Below, in pieces: positions 1-7,138 of a stretch of 15,215 nt of DNA. The notes beneath the pieces were generated by a model that had not been told where the DNA came from, ran no database searches, and worked only from the letters and a program-made list of their open reading frames with translations. This stretch comes from Deltaproteobacteria bacterium. Its GTDB lineage: Bacteria; Desulfobacterota; Desulfobacteria; Desulfobacterales; JAUVKB01. The stretch covers positions 1 through 15,215 of the forward strand of contig JAUVKB010000026.1 of NCBI GenBank assembly GCA_030596405.1, written 5' to 3'. Every line of letters begins with the position of its first letter. Position 1 is the first letter of the stretch. A program made the translations under genes and the position numbers.

Positions 1-374
1 GCAAGCTCAATCAACGATCCGGCGCCGATAACATGAAGTTCCGGCATTTTCTCAAGGAAATATCGCAAAGAAGTAATCGCCTTCGGGCATTCCAGGATTT
101 CATCCAGAAATAACAATTTATGTCCGGGGCTTATTGTCATGCGTGTCAGAATGGATAATCGGTCAATAATTCCCCTGGGATCAAAGTCTGAAAAACAGCG
201 GCTTAATTCCGGCTGTTCTTCAAAATTCACGGAAACAGTATTTTTAAATGCTGTTTTGCCAAATTCAGTTACCGAATAAGTCTTTCCAACTTGCCGCGCG
301 CCTCTTATTATAAGCGGCTGCCTGACGCGGCTGTCTTTCCATTGTTTTAGAATCCGGTCAATTGCTCGTTTCAT
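1..374 (-). CDS. AAA_14/DUF4143-type ATP-binding protein, N-terminal part (cut by window edge)
   Basis: An open frame runs from ATG at 374 down to position 1 without a stop, giving about 124 residues. Residues 25-32 (GARQVGKT) are a Walker A P-loop and residues 87-93 (LLFLDEI) a Walker B strand with the catalytic Asp-Glu; GAGS at 117-120 resembles the sensor strand. The opening pattern (short basic helix, then PLIIRGARQVGKT, then a line such as VSVNFEE) is typical of the AAA_14 family, whose members usually carry a C-terminal DUF4143 nuclease-like domain and total about 380-480 residues. That C-terminal part is outside the window. These ATPases are widespread, strain-variable in bacteria and archaea, and have no settled function. 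The gene lies 226 nt downstream of pyrF on the same strand and is probably a separate unit. The family call is confident; the role is not known. Confidence 0.8.
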   Translation of the reverse strand, partial: MKRAIDRILKQWKDSRVRQPLIIRGARQVGKTYSVTEFGKTAFKNTVSVNFEEQPELSRCFSDFDPRGIIDRLSILTRMTISPGHKLLFLDEILECPKAITSLRYFLEKMPELHVIGAGSLIEL

Positions 375-600
375 AACCTTAAAAATATCTAATATGTCAG
401 AAAAGTCAAGTATATTATAAGAATAAATATCATAAAAGACAGGTGTGTTTTACGATCAATTATCATGCTCGATCATGTGCCCTGTTTTTCAGAAAAGAAA
501 CCATGCTGAGGTGAAAAGAGTGCGGCAAGTTTTTTATCGATTCCGGTGATGATTCGATAAATCTTTCAAGGCCTGTTTGAACGTGTGCCATGATCGGGAT
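375..600. other. Intergenic region between pyrF and the AAA_14 ATPase gene
   Basis: This 226-nt stretch shows no convincing ORF. It is AT-rich next to the ATPase gene, where that gene's promoter would be expected. It contains one inverted repeat (533-540 TTTATCGA and 554-561 TCGATAAA, 13-nt loop). On the minus strand this repeat follows pyrF, but no T-run follows the second arm, so a Rho-independent terminator cannot be claimed. Confidence 0.5.
533..561. repeat. Inverted repeat, 8-bp arms
   Basis: TTTATCGA at 533-540 is the exact reverse complement of TCGATAAA at 554-561, separated by 13 nt. The stem is AT-rich and therefore weak, and no U-tract follows it on the minus strand, the direction of pyrF transcription. 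It could be a weak 3' hairpin of the rfbB-pyrF transcript, a protein-binding site upstream of the ATPase gene, or chance. Confidence 0.35.
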
Positions 601-1338
601 TTATTTTAATTCACTTTTAATTTCTTTTGCAATCCGGACGGCTGCTGCCCCTGGATCTTTTGCATCCCGTATCGGCCGTCCGATCACCAGGTAATCGGCT
701 CCATTCCTGATTGCCTCTGCCGGTGTCGTCACACGCTTCTGGTCGTTCTTTTTTATATCATCCCGCTTTATATTATCCCGCAATGGGCGTATCCCCGGAG
801 TTACCGCAGTAAAGTTTTTCCCAAAATGTTCTTTTATTATTTTTACTTCCAGCCCTGAACAGACAATGCCTGCACAGCCTGCGGCTTTTGCCGTTGCAGC
901 TCTTTTTAATACAAGTCTTGACATGTCGGAAGAAAATTCTTTCCTGAATCCCGCGGCAAAAATGTCTTCATTTGAAACGCTGGTCAGCACCGTAACGCCA
1001 AGGACGGCGACACTGCCGGCCCCGCCGGCAACAGCCTTTTTCAGCATATCGATATTTTCTCCGCAATGAACCGTTGTAAATGACACGTCCAGACCGGCAA
1101 TACTTTTCATGGCGCGATAAACAGTTTCAGGGATATCATGAAGCTTTAGGTCTAAAAATATTTTTGCCGTTCCCGAATCTTTTATCAACTTGATTATTTC
1201 AGGACCGTATCTTATAAAGAGTTCCAGGCCCACCTTAAACATGCCGACCGATTCTGAAAGAAGTTTAACATAGTTCCTTGCCTCGCCGATAGTCGGCACA
1301 TCCAATGGAAAAATTATATAGTCTTTTGCTGTTTTCAT
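601..1338 (-). CDS. pyrF: Orotidine 5'-phosphate decarboxylase
   Basis: The 245-residue product decarboxylates OMP to UMP, the last step of de novo pyrimidine synthesis in the cytoplasm. It is a TIM-barrel enzyme. The catalytic D-x-K-x-x-D signature is visible as FLDLKLHDIPET with Asp63, Lys65 and Asp68. The phosphate-binding segments TPGIRP (180-185) and YLVIGRPI (216-223) are present. Length matches the 230-245-residue bacterial family. The start at 1338 is chosen because MKTAKDYIIFPLDV matches the usual N-terminus; a longer in-frame start at 1434 would overlap rfbB and add 32 residues unlike the family. The gene starts 19 nt after the rfbB stop on the same strand, so co-transcription is likely. 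One oddity is that the loop after GIRP (residues 187-201) is lengthened by a 15-bp tandem repeat, giving RDNIK then RDDIK. Confidence 0.95.
   Translation of the reverse strand: MKTAKDYIIFPLDVPTIGEARNYVKLLSESVGMFKVGLELFIRYGPEIIKLIKDSGTAKIFLDLKLHDIPETVYRAMKSIAGLDVSFTTVHCGENIDMLKKAVAGGAGSVAVLGVTVLTSVSNEDIFAAGFRKEFSSDMSRLVLKRAATAKAAGCAGIVCSGLEVKIIKEHFGKNFTAVTPGIRPLRDNIKRDDIKKNDQKRVTTPAEAIRNGADYLVIGRPIRDAKDPGAAAVRIAKEIKSELK
736..780 (-). repeat. 15-bp in-frame tandem repeat inside pyrF
   Basis: On the coding (minus) strand the unit CGGGATAATATAAAG (766-780) is followed directly by CGGGATGATATAAAA (751-765), identical at 13 of 15 positions. A third, much weaker unit (736-750, encoding KNDQK) follows. 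The repeat encodes RDNIK-RDDIK-KNDQK in the loop between the GIRP phosphate motif and the DQ-R segment. Bacterial homologues I can recall have roughly 6-8 residues there, against 13 here, consistent with one recent 5-codon duplication. Confidence 0.75.
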
Positions 1339-1357
1339 GGACTGTTCCCTATGGTTA

Positions 1358-2419
1358 TTACAAATTGTACTGCTTGTCGATCCAGGACATATATTCTCCG
1401 CTTTTAACCCTGTCCGTCCAGCCTTTGTTGTCAATATACCATTTAATTGTTTTTTTTATTCCGGTTTCAAAAGACTCGTCCGGCGTCCATCCCAGGTCTT
1501 TTTCTATTTTTGAAAAATCGACGGCATATCTTTGGTCGTGGCCGGGGCGGTCCTTGACAAAAGATATTAGATTCTTCCGCGGCAAAGAACCGGGCATAGG
1601 TACCATTGTGTCTAAAAGATCACATATTGTTTTTACGACATCAATATTTTGCATCTCACAACGACCGCCGACATTATATGTTTGGCCGCGCTTTCCTCTT
1701 TTCATGATTTCCCAGACAGCCTTGCAGTGATCCTTTACGTAAAGCCAGTCTCTTACATTTTTGCCGTCGCCGTAAACCGGAAGAGGTTTTCCTTCAAGAG
1801 CATTTAGTATCATAAGGGGGATCAGTTTTTCCGGAAACTGATATGGGCCGTAATTGTTGGAACAGTTGGAAATTGTTACGGGAATGCCGTATGTTTTGCT
1901 GTAAGCGCCTACAAGGTGATCAGAGCCTGCCTTGGAAGCGGAATAGGGGCTGCTTGGCCTGTAAGGCGAATTTTCGGTAAAATAACCGTCCGTGCCAAGG
2001 GAGCCGTAAACCTCATCCGTGCTTACATGGTGGAAAAGGACCTGACTGTCACGGTAAAGCCTGGCCGCTTCAAGCAGATTAAACGTGCCGATAATGTTTG
2101 TTTTAACAAAGGCATCCGGTTTCACTATTGACCGGTCAACGTGGGATTCTGCGGCAAAATGGCAGACCGTATCGATTTTGTATTTTTTAAATATTTTGTT
2201 AACAATTTGCGGGTCACAAATATCTGCCTTTACAAAACAATAACGGCCTGAAAAATTTTTTTCAATTCCGTTTAAGTTTTCAGGATTTCCTGCATAGGTC
2301 AGCCGGTCGATATTGACAATTTTGCCGGTAAAGCCGATGGAATCGGATGACGAAAGAAGGTACCGGATAAAATTTGATCCGATAAAACCGCAGCCTCCGG
2401 TAACAAGAATATTGTTCAT
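1358..2419 (-). CDS. rfbB: dTDP-glucose 4,6-dehydratase
   Basis: The 353-residue product is an extended short-chain dehydrogenase that converts dTDP-D-glucose to dTDP-4-keto-6-deoxy-D-glucose, the entry step to dTDP-L-rhamnose and other deoxysugars of O-antigen or exopolysaccharide. The NAD+-binding motif TGGCGFIGSNF lies at residues 7-17. The catalytic Thr134-Asp135-Glu136 (STDEVYG) and the Tyr159-x-x-x-Lys163 pair (YSASK) are intact. HFAAESHVDRSI at 87-98 and the C-terminal WYIDNKGW are also characteristic. Length is normal for RfbB/RmlB (about 340-360). On its strand an AGGATTAAGAG stretch directly precedes the ATG. The usual partners rmlA, rmlC and rmlD are not in the window, so the sugar product cannot be named. 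pyrF follows 19 nt downstream. A related NDP-sugar dehydratase is the only realistic alternative. Confidence 0.93.
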   Translation of the reverse strand: MNNILVTGGCGFIGSNFIRYLLSSSDSIGFTGKIVNIDRLTYAGNPENLNGIEKNFSGRYCFVKADICDPQIVNKIFKKYKIDTVCHFAAESHVDRSIVKPDAFVKTNIIGTFNLLEAARLYRDSQVLFHHVSTDEVYGSLGTDGYFTENSPYRPSSPYSASKAGSDHLVGAYSKTYGIPVTISNCSNNYGPYQFPEKLIPLMILNALEGKPLPVYGDGKNVRDWLYVKDHCKAVWEIMKRGKRGQTYNVGGRCEMQNIDVVKTICDLLDTMVPMPGSLPRKNLISFVKDRPGHDQRYAVDFSKIEKDLGWTPDESFETGIKKTIKWYIDNKGWTDRVKSGEYMSWIDKQYNL

Positions 2420-2569
2420 CTCTTAATCCTAATAAATTATTATTTTGTTTGCAAAAAAGTTTCTATGACTTCATCTGGTTTGAGTTTGTAAATTTTTATT
2501 GAAACAGTAAACTTTAACATGTTATAAACATTTATTTTAACAAGTTGCAAGTTACTAATAGTATAAGCT
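2420..2569. promoter_or_regulatory. Divergent intergenic region between rfbB and selA
   Basis: This AT-rich 150-nt stretch separates the leftward rfbB-pyrF unit from the rightward selA operon and must hold promoters for both unless they lie farther out. The best candidate faces selA (listed separately). I could not find an equally good -35/-10 pair facing rfbB. A minus-strand frame crossing this region into selA is not credible as a gene. Confidence 0.55.
2499..2528 (+). promoter_or_regulatory. Candidate sigma70-type promoter for the selA operon
   Basis: TTGAAA at 2499-2504 (5 of 6 matches to the -35 consensus) is followed after 18 nt by TATAAA at 2523-2528 (5 of 6 matches to the -10 consensus). 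Transcription would start near 2535, leaving a leader of about 35 nt before the selA ATG. The palindrome AACATGTT (2516-2523) overlaps the -10 edge and might be an operator, but such a short palindrome is easily chance in AT-rich DNA. Confidence 0.45.
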
Positions 2570-4006
2570 ATGGATGTTAATGACAACAAAAAGACCCTTT
2601 TACGGATGCTTCCGGGAGTAGACAATATCCTTGAGCATTCAAAAACCGAACCTTTTTTTGAAAATATTCCAAAATCGGTTCTGGTTCGATCGATTCGCAA
2701 TATTGTTGATGATCTTAGAAACGCAATTTTAGATGGTCGTCAAAATATCACGGAAAATGATCTTACGGAAAAAAATCTTATTGTCTCAAAAATTCTTAAA
2801 AAGGTCATAGGCCTTGCAGAAAGTATAATGTCGCCAAATCTCATGCACACCATAAACGCCACCGGAGTTGTTGTTCATACCAACCTTGGCCGGTCGCTGC
2901 TTTCTACCGATGCTGTTGAGAATCTTCTGCTGATTTCGGGCCGGTACTCAAATCTGGAATTTGATCTGTCCGCAGGCAAACGCGGCATACGCTACAGTTG
3001 TGTTGAAGATATTTTATGTGAATTAAGCGGCGCTGAATCCGCCATGGTAGTCAACAATAACGCGGGGGCGGTGCTGCTCTGTCTGGAAACGATTGCACGT
3101 GGGAAAAAGGTTGTTGTTTCAAGGGGAGAACTGGTAGAAATCGGCGGGTCATTTAGAATCCCCGATGTTATGGCAAAAAGCGGATGCATTTTAAAGGAGG
3201 TCGGCACAACAAACCGCACACGTCTTAAGGACTATGAAAATGCGATCGAAAATGATACCGGGCTTTTATTAAAGGTTCATACAAGCAATTACAGCATTGT
3301 CGGTTTTACGGCGAGTGTTTCCCTTAAGGAGATGGTTGAACTTGGGACTAAATACCATATTCCTGTCATGGAAGACCTTGGGAGCGGGACGTTTATCGAT
3401 TTTTCAAAATACGGCATGTCAAAGGAACCGACGGTGCAGGAATCGGTGGCAAGCGGGGCCGACGTGGTAACTTTCAGCGGTGATAAGCTCCTTGGCGGTC
3501 CCCAGGCGGGCATTATTGTGGGCAAAAAAGATATCCTCGATAAAATAAAGCAGAACCCTTTGACCAGAGCCCTTCGTATAGACAAGCTGACACTGGCTGC
3601 ATTAGAGAGCACGATGCGACTTTACAGGGATCCGGATAAAGCACTTGAAAAGATTCCAACCTTGCGCATGTTAACTGTTCCCATAAGTCAAATCGAAGAA
3701 AAAGCGCGGCAGCTCGGCATGATACTTGAGGATATAGGGAACTTAAATCTTTGCGTTAAGATCATCGACCGTTCTTCCAAAGCAGGCGGCGGCGCGCTTC
3801 CCCTGCTTGATATCCCGACTAAATGTGCAGGCGTTAAGGTTAAAGGGATGTCGGTAAACAGCATAGAAAGATATATGCGCGTCAACAGACCTCCGGTAAT
3901 AGGGAGAATAGAGGAAGATATGTTTATTATGGATTTGAGGACAGTCCAGGATGATGAACTGCAGATGATCGGAGAAGCCTTTAACAACATGCTCAAAAGG
4001 GCCTGA
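2570..4006 (+). CDS. selA: L-seryl-tRNA(Sec) selenium transferase
   Basis: SelA is a PLP-dependent, homodecameric enzyme that converts seryl-tRNA(Sec) to selenocysteinyl-tRNA(Sec) using selenophosphate. The 478-residue product follows E. coli SelA (463 residues) along its length. Recognisable blocks are LPGVDNILEH near the start, ATGVVVHTNLGRSL (97-110), the VNNNAGAVLL block (161-170), SRGELVEIGGSFRIPDVM (184-201), KVHTSNYSI (235-243) and FSGDKLLGGPQAG (302-314). Lys306 in the last block is the PLP-binding lysine. The start at 2570 is the earliest possible, as an in-frame TAA sits at 2564-2566; no clear Shine-Dalgarno precedes it, and Met13 is a less likely alternative. selB and the selenocysteine tRNA gene are not in the window. 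The next gene starts 2 nt after the stop. SelA implies selenoproteins in this organism, common in anaerobic Desulfobacterota. Confidence 0.96.
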   Translation: MDVNDNKKTLLRMLPGVDNILEHSKTEPFFENIPKSVLVRSIRNIVDDLRNAILDGRQNITENDLTEKNLIVSKILKKVIGLAESIMSPNLMHTINATGVVVHTNLGRSLLSTDAVENLLLISGRYSNLEFDLSAGKRGIRYSCVEDILCELSGAESAMVVNNNAGAVLLCLETIARGKKVVVSRGELVEIGGSFRIPDVMAKSGCILKEVGTTNRTRLKDYENAIENDTGLLLKVHTSNYSIVGFTASVSLKEMVELGTKYHIPVMEDLGSGTFIDFSKYGMSKEPTVQESVASGADVVTFSGDKLLGGPQAGIIVGKKDILDKIKQNPLTRALRIDKLTLAALESTMRLYRDPDKALEKIPTLRMLTVPISQIEEKARQLGMILEDIGNLNLCVKIIDRSSKAGGGALPLLDIPTKCAGVKVKGMSVNSIERYMRVNRPPVIGRIEEDMFIMDLRTVQDDELQMIGEAFNNMLKRA

Positions 4007-4008
4007 TT

Positions 4009-5325
4009 ATGACGGAATACCGAAAAGAGTTGTTTGGAGAGCGGATGTCTGAAAATTTGAATGATTTGTCAAATTATTTATCAAAGGGGATGGCAGGTTC
4101 CCTTTTGGGAAAATCTTTCATAGATCATGCCATGAACCGGCTTGATCCTGCTTTAAAATTCGGCGCCATGGCGATACGTATAGACAATTTTGACAAGAAT
4201 GATTTTGATGACAATAAGGACGTGTCGAATCAAAAAGGCAAAAATGATTTACATGCCCATGCCGCCGATGCTGTTGATACTGTATGCAGGTGCGAAAACG
4301 GGTTGTTGGGGCAGCTTGACAATGATACGTTGGGATGTTTTTTGCCGGAAAAGTCCGTCTCCTTTTGTCTGGAAACAGCCGTCAAAATTCAGAAAAATCT
4401 TGAGAAAATTCAAACGGGAACCGTTTCGATAGGAGTTGCGGTTTATCCCTTTGTTGATTACAAAAAGAGCCTGATTCTTGAAAACGCTCTTAAAGCCCTT
4501 GACCATGCCGCCTTTTTTGGTCCAGGCAGTATTGTGGCATTTGATGCCGTGAGCCTGAATATAAGCGCTGACAGGTTTTATCAACAAGGGGATATCGACA
4601 ATACGGTTAAGGAATTTAAAAGAGCGCTTCTTGTCGATCCTTTAAATTATAACATTCACAACAGTCTCGGTGTATGTTACGGCACACTGGGTGATTATGA
4701 AAAAGCCATAGAAGAATTTGAAACAGCTTTATGGCTTGAACCCGGCGAGATTATGGCTTTGTATAATAAAGGCGTTGCTAATCTGCTTCGGAGCAACAAG
4801 GATAAAGCGCTCGAATACTTTATGGAGGCATATGGTATCAAAGAAGATATGTTTGAGCCTGTGTTTCAGATCGGAAGACTCCACTTTGAATCAGATGAGT
4901 TTGAGACGGGAAAAGAGTTTTTTGAAAAGGCAACCCGCCTTAAACCTGAATCTGCCATGGCTTTTCGATATTTAGGCGAGTGCTGTGACGCTGTCGGCCT
5001 GACGGATGAGGCAACAGCAGCATATAAAAATGCAGTAAAACAAAATCCGAATGATGCCGCATCCCTTTCCGCTCTTGGCCGCCTTTTTGATATTCAGGAT
5101 GAAAATATTGAGATTGCTGAAATTTTTTGCCGGAAGAGCGTAGAGATTTTGCCTGATAACGGTCTTTTCAGGCACAGGCTAGGCCTGATTTTGCTTAAAC
5201 AGGGCAAACTTGAGGATGCTTTAAAAGAGTTTCAGGCCGCAAAGGCACTGGAACATGATTCCGACTCTTTTATTGAAGATATTAAAAACCAAATTGCCCG
5301 GACAACATCCCAAACAGCATTATAA
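4009..5325 (+). CDS. Degenerate GGDEF-like domain with C-terminal TPR repeats
   Basis: The 438-residue protein has two parts. Residues about 30-185 resemble a GGDEF (diguanylate cyclase) fold: the strand leading to the signature loop is LDNDTLGCFLP (103-113) where active enzymes have LGGDEFxxLLP, and VSIGVAVYP (139-147) followed by LKALDHAAFFGPGSIVAF matches the conserved SIG strand and the A-D-x-A-L helix. The GGDEF pentapeptide is reduced to DNDTL (104-108), so diguanylate cyclase activity is unlikely. Residues about 186-415 form roughly six TPR units, for example FYQQGDIDNTVKEFKRALLV, ending LKQGKLEDALKEFQAAKAL, and would form a protein-binding superhelix. No signal peptide or membrane helix is visible, so it is probably cytoplasmic. 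It starts 2 nt after selA and ends 3 nt before gmhA, implying coupled expression. The GGDEF assignment is by pattern only and rests on weak similarity; the TPR call is firm. Function unknown. Confidence 0.75.
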   Translation: MTEYRKELFGERMSENLNDLSNYLSKGMAGSLLGKSFIDHAMNRLDPALKFGAMAIRIDNFDKNDFDDNKDVSNQKGKNDLHAHAADAVDTVCRCENGLLGQLDNDTLGCFLPEKSVSFCLETAVKIQKNLEKIQTGTVSIGVAVYPFVDYKKSLILENALKALDHAAFFGPGSIVAFDAVSLNISADRFYQQGDIDNTVKEFKRALLVDPLNYNIHNSLGVCYGTLGDYEKAIEEFETALWLEPGEIMALYNKGVANLLRSNKDKALEYFMEAYGIKEDMFEPVFQIGRLHFESDEFETGKEFFEKATRLKPESAMAFRYLGECCDAVGLTDEATAAYKNAVKQNPNDAASLSALGRLFDIQDENIEIAEIFCRKSVEILPDNGLFRHRLGLILLKQGKLEDALKEFQAAKALEHDSDSFIEDIKNQIARTTSQTAL

Positions 5326-5328
5326 ACT

Positions 5329-5922
5329 ATGAAAAAAATTATACTGGAGATACTTAAAGAAAGTATTAGAGTAAAAGACAAATCTATAAAAAACAACATG
5401 GAAGCTGTTCAAAAAGGCGCGGATATGGTCGCTGCATCTATTGCCTCGGGCCACAAAATCCTTGTTTTCGGCAACGGCGGAAGCGCCGCTGATGCGCAGC
5501 ATATTGCCGCGGAATTTGTCAACCGCTTTAAGATCGAGCGGCCGCCTCTTGCCGCAATAGCCTTGACAACCGATTCGTCCATAATAACAAGCATCGGGAA
5601 CGACTACCATTTTGACGAAATATTTTCCAAACAGGTCCGGGCGCTGGGCAAAAAGGACGATGTTGCCATAGGTATCAGTACCAGCGGCAATTCAGCAAAC
5701 GTGGTTGAGGCTGTCATGGCTGCAAAAGATATGGAGATATTTACAATCGCTTTTACAGGGCGCGGCGGCAAACTGGCCGAATTAGCGGATCTGGTATTTT
5801 TTGTTGACTCGGATATAACGGCAAGGATTCAGGAGACGCATATAACTTTGGGGCATATTTTATGCGATCTTGTTGACAGGATACTGTTTCCCGAAGAATT
5901 TCATAATAAGGATAAAAAATAA
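5329..5922 (+). CDS. gmhA: Sedoheptulose 7-phosphate isomerase (phosphoheptose isomerase)
   Basis: GmhA converts sedoheptulose 7-phosphate to D-glycero-D-manno-heptose 7-phosphate, the first step of ADP-heptose synthesis for the LPS inner core. The 197-residue product is a single SIS-domain protein (E. coli GmhA has 192). The phosphate-binding block FGNGGSAADAQHIAAEF lies at 47-63 and STSGNSANVVEA at 117-128. Glu62 and His176 (in ETHITLGHILCD) line up with the catalytic E. coli Glu65 and His180. The ATG lies 3 nt after the preceding stop and no strong Shine-Dalgarno is seen, suggesting translational coupling. Its presence argues for a Gram-negative outer membrane with heptose-containing LPS. 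Later heptose genes (hldE, gmhB) are not in the window. A GmhA-like SIS protein with another sugar substrate is possible but less likely. Confidence 0.92.
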   Translation: MKKIILEILKESIRVKDKSIKNNMEAVQKGADMVAASIASGHKILVFGNGGSAADAQHIAAEFVNRFKIERPPLAAIALTTDSSIITSIGNDYHFDEIFSKQVRALGKKDDVAIGISTSGNSANVVEAVMAAKDMEIFTIAFTGRGGKLAELADLVFFVDSDITARIQETHITLGHILCDLVDRILFPEEFHNKDKK

Positions 5923-5924
5923 TC

Positions 5925-6887
5925 GTGTCAAAACATTTTAAACCGATAGAATTAAACGGCCTTAAAACATACCCTTTAAGTGAGCGAAAGAGCAAGGTTG
6001 CCGCCGCCGATTTTGCAAAACCATGGAAAGAGGGTTCGAAGTTTAAAAGTTTTATGGAAAGTCTTCCAGATATACTTGCAGGAAGCGACATAAAAGCGGT
6101 TATATCTTCTATTGCAAAAGCAGCCGGGGATAAAAGAACCATAGTAACAGGCATGGGAGCCCATGTTATAAAAGTCGGGCTGAATCCGGTCATAATAGAT
6201 CTTATGGAACGCGGTATCGTTACCGCAGTTGCAATGAACGGCGCCGGGATTATCCATGATTTTGAACTGGCCATGACAGGCCGTACATCCGAAGATGTTG
6301 CGGCATCAATAGGAAGCGGTTCATTCGGCATGGCCCATGAAACCGGAGCTTTTTTAAGTGAAGCTATTATAAAGGCGAAAGAAAAATCCGCGGGGCTTGG
6401 GGAATCGGTCGGCATGGCTATGATTGAAAAACAGTTCCCGTTTTTGGATAAAAGCATACTTGCAGCAGGAGCGCGTCTTGGTGTTCCGGTAACCGTGCAC
6501 GTTGCGATCGGAACGGACATCATACATATGCATCCTGAATTTGATCCTGAAGCAGCCGGCTGGGCGACACACAGGGATTTTAAGATTTTTGCCTCAGTAC
6601 TTGCCACCCTGGACAGGGGCGTTTACCTGAATATAGGGTCTGCTGTAATTCTACCGGAAGTATTTTTAAAGGCGATTACACTTGTGAGGAACTTAGGATA
6701 TCATGCGGAAGATTTTACGACTGTTAATATGGATTTTATCAGGCAGTACAGGCCCATGACCAATGTCGTGAACAGGCCGACCGCAGGGGGCGGCCGGGGA
6801 TTTAATCTTGTGGGTCATCATGAAATTATGCTGCCGCTTATTGCAGCCGGGGTCATTGAACAATTAAGTATAATTAAATACAATTAA
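5925..6887 (+). CDS. Conserved protein of unknown function, deoxyhypusine-synthase-like
   Basis: The 320-residue product starts with GTG at 5925, 2 nt after gmhA, with AAGGAT upstream. I do not recognise a characterised orthologue. Its layout recalls deoxyhypusine synthase, an NAD-dependent Rossmann-like family: TGMGAHVIKVGLNPVI (75-90) resembles the segment ending SNLISSGLRxxI, and VTAVAMNGAGIIHDFELAM (99-117) resembles VDVLVTTAGGxxxD. A glycine-rich GGG followed by RGFNLVGHHE (288-300) resembles the GGGVxKHH region near the C-terminus. However, that region lacks the lysine that carries the butylamine group in true deoxyhypusine synthases, and bacteria generally lack the eIF5A substrate. Other conserved-looking segments are GSGSFGMAHETGAF (130-143) and GTDIIHMHPEFDP (196-208), rich in His and Asp. 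No membrane segment or signal peptide is visible. Sitting behind gmhA, it might act in sugar or polyamine chemistry, but that is speculation. Confidence 0.6.
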   Translation: MSKHFKPIELNGLKTYPLSERKSKVAAADFAKPWKEGSKFKSFMESLPDILAGSDIKAVISSIAKAAGDKRTIVTGMGAHVIKVGLNPVIIDLMERGIVTAVAMNGAGIIHDFELAMTGRTSEDVAASIGSGSFGMAHETGAFLSEAIIKAKEKSAGLGESVGMAMIEKQFPFLDKSILAAGARLGVPVTVHVAIGTDIIHMHPEFDPEAAGWATHRDFKIFASVLATLDRGVYLNIGSAVILPEVFLKAITLVRNLGYHAEDFTTVNMDFIRQYRPMTNVVNRPTAGGGRGFNLVGHHEIMLPLIAAGVIEQLSIIKYN

Positions 6888-6904
6888 ATGCAAGGAGAAG
6901 TTAA

Positions 6905-7138
6905 ATGCCTATATATGAATATCATTGTGATGGTTGCGGAAGGGACTTTGAGTGCCTTGTTCTTGGAAAGGAACAGCCTGATTGTCCGACATGCGGAAAC
7001 GAAAAAGTAAGCAGGCTGATGTCGGCCTGCGGCTTTGTATGCAAGGGGAGCGGCGGTGAGACAATCAGCTCGTCGTCCGCATCGTCGTCGGCGTGCGGCA
7101 GTTGCACAGCCTCAAGTTGCGCAGGTTGTGGCCACTGA
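6905..7138 (+). CDS. FmdB-family zinc ribbon protein
   Basis: The 77-residue product begins MPIYEYHCDGCGRDFE, the signature opening of the FmdB family of small putative regulatory proteins. Four cysteines in two CxxC knuckles (Cys8, Cys11, Cys27, Cys30) form the expected zinc ribbon. The family was named for a formamidase-linked regulator; most members have no established role. The tail from about residue 50 is low-complexity, rich in Ser, Ala and Cys, with a near-repeat of SSSA and a final cluster of Cys residues that may bind additional metal. A good Shine-Dalgarno AAGGAG (6892-6897) lies 7 nt before the ATG. Its TGA overlaps the ATG of hemC by one base, so the two are probably translationally coupled. 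Confidence 0.9.
   Translation: MPIYEYHCDGCGRDFECLVLGKEQPDCPTCGNEKVSRLMSACGFVCKGSGGETISSSSASSSACGSCTASSCAGCGH

Noticed and set aside
1..374. Left edge considered as part of a mobile or defence island
   Set aside because: AAA_14/DUF4143 ATPases can be strain-variable, but one partial gene without integrase, transposase or flanking repeats does not support an island.
1339..1434. Extended 5' start for pyrF giving 277 residues
   Set aside because: The extra 32 residues overlap the end of rfbB, do not resemble PyrF N-termini, and MKTAKDYIIFPLDV matches the normal start.
1305..1730. Plus-strand ORF of 141 codons antisense to pyrF and rfbB
   Set aside because: It lies opposite two well-supported genes, shows no recognisable motif and has a composition expected of an antisense shadow.
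2440..2700. Minus-strand ORF of 86 codons spanning the divergent intergenic region into selA
   Set aside because: It overlaps the N-terminus of selA antisense and resembles no family; it is a chance open frame in AT-rich DNA.
4009..4600. Active diguanylate cyclase
   Set aside because: The GGDEF signature loop is DNDTL and the metal- and nucleotide-binding residues are not kept, so cyclase activity is not supported.
5753..6607. Long minus-strand ORF (284 codons) opposite gmhA and the deoxyhypusine-synthase-like gene
   Set aside because: Its length comes from codon bias of the opposite strand. The plus-strand genes have recognisable motifs and tight operon spacing, while this frame has low-complexity Ser/Ala/Ile content and no family resemblance.
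7093..7137. Earlier ATG for hemC inside fmdB
   Set aside because: The start at 7138 overlaps the fmdB stop in a common coupling arrangement; the added residues have no HemC similarity.
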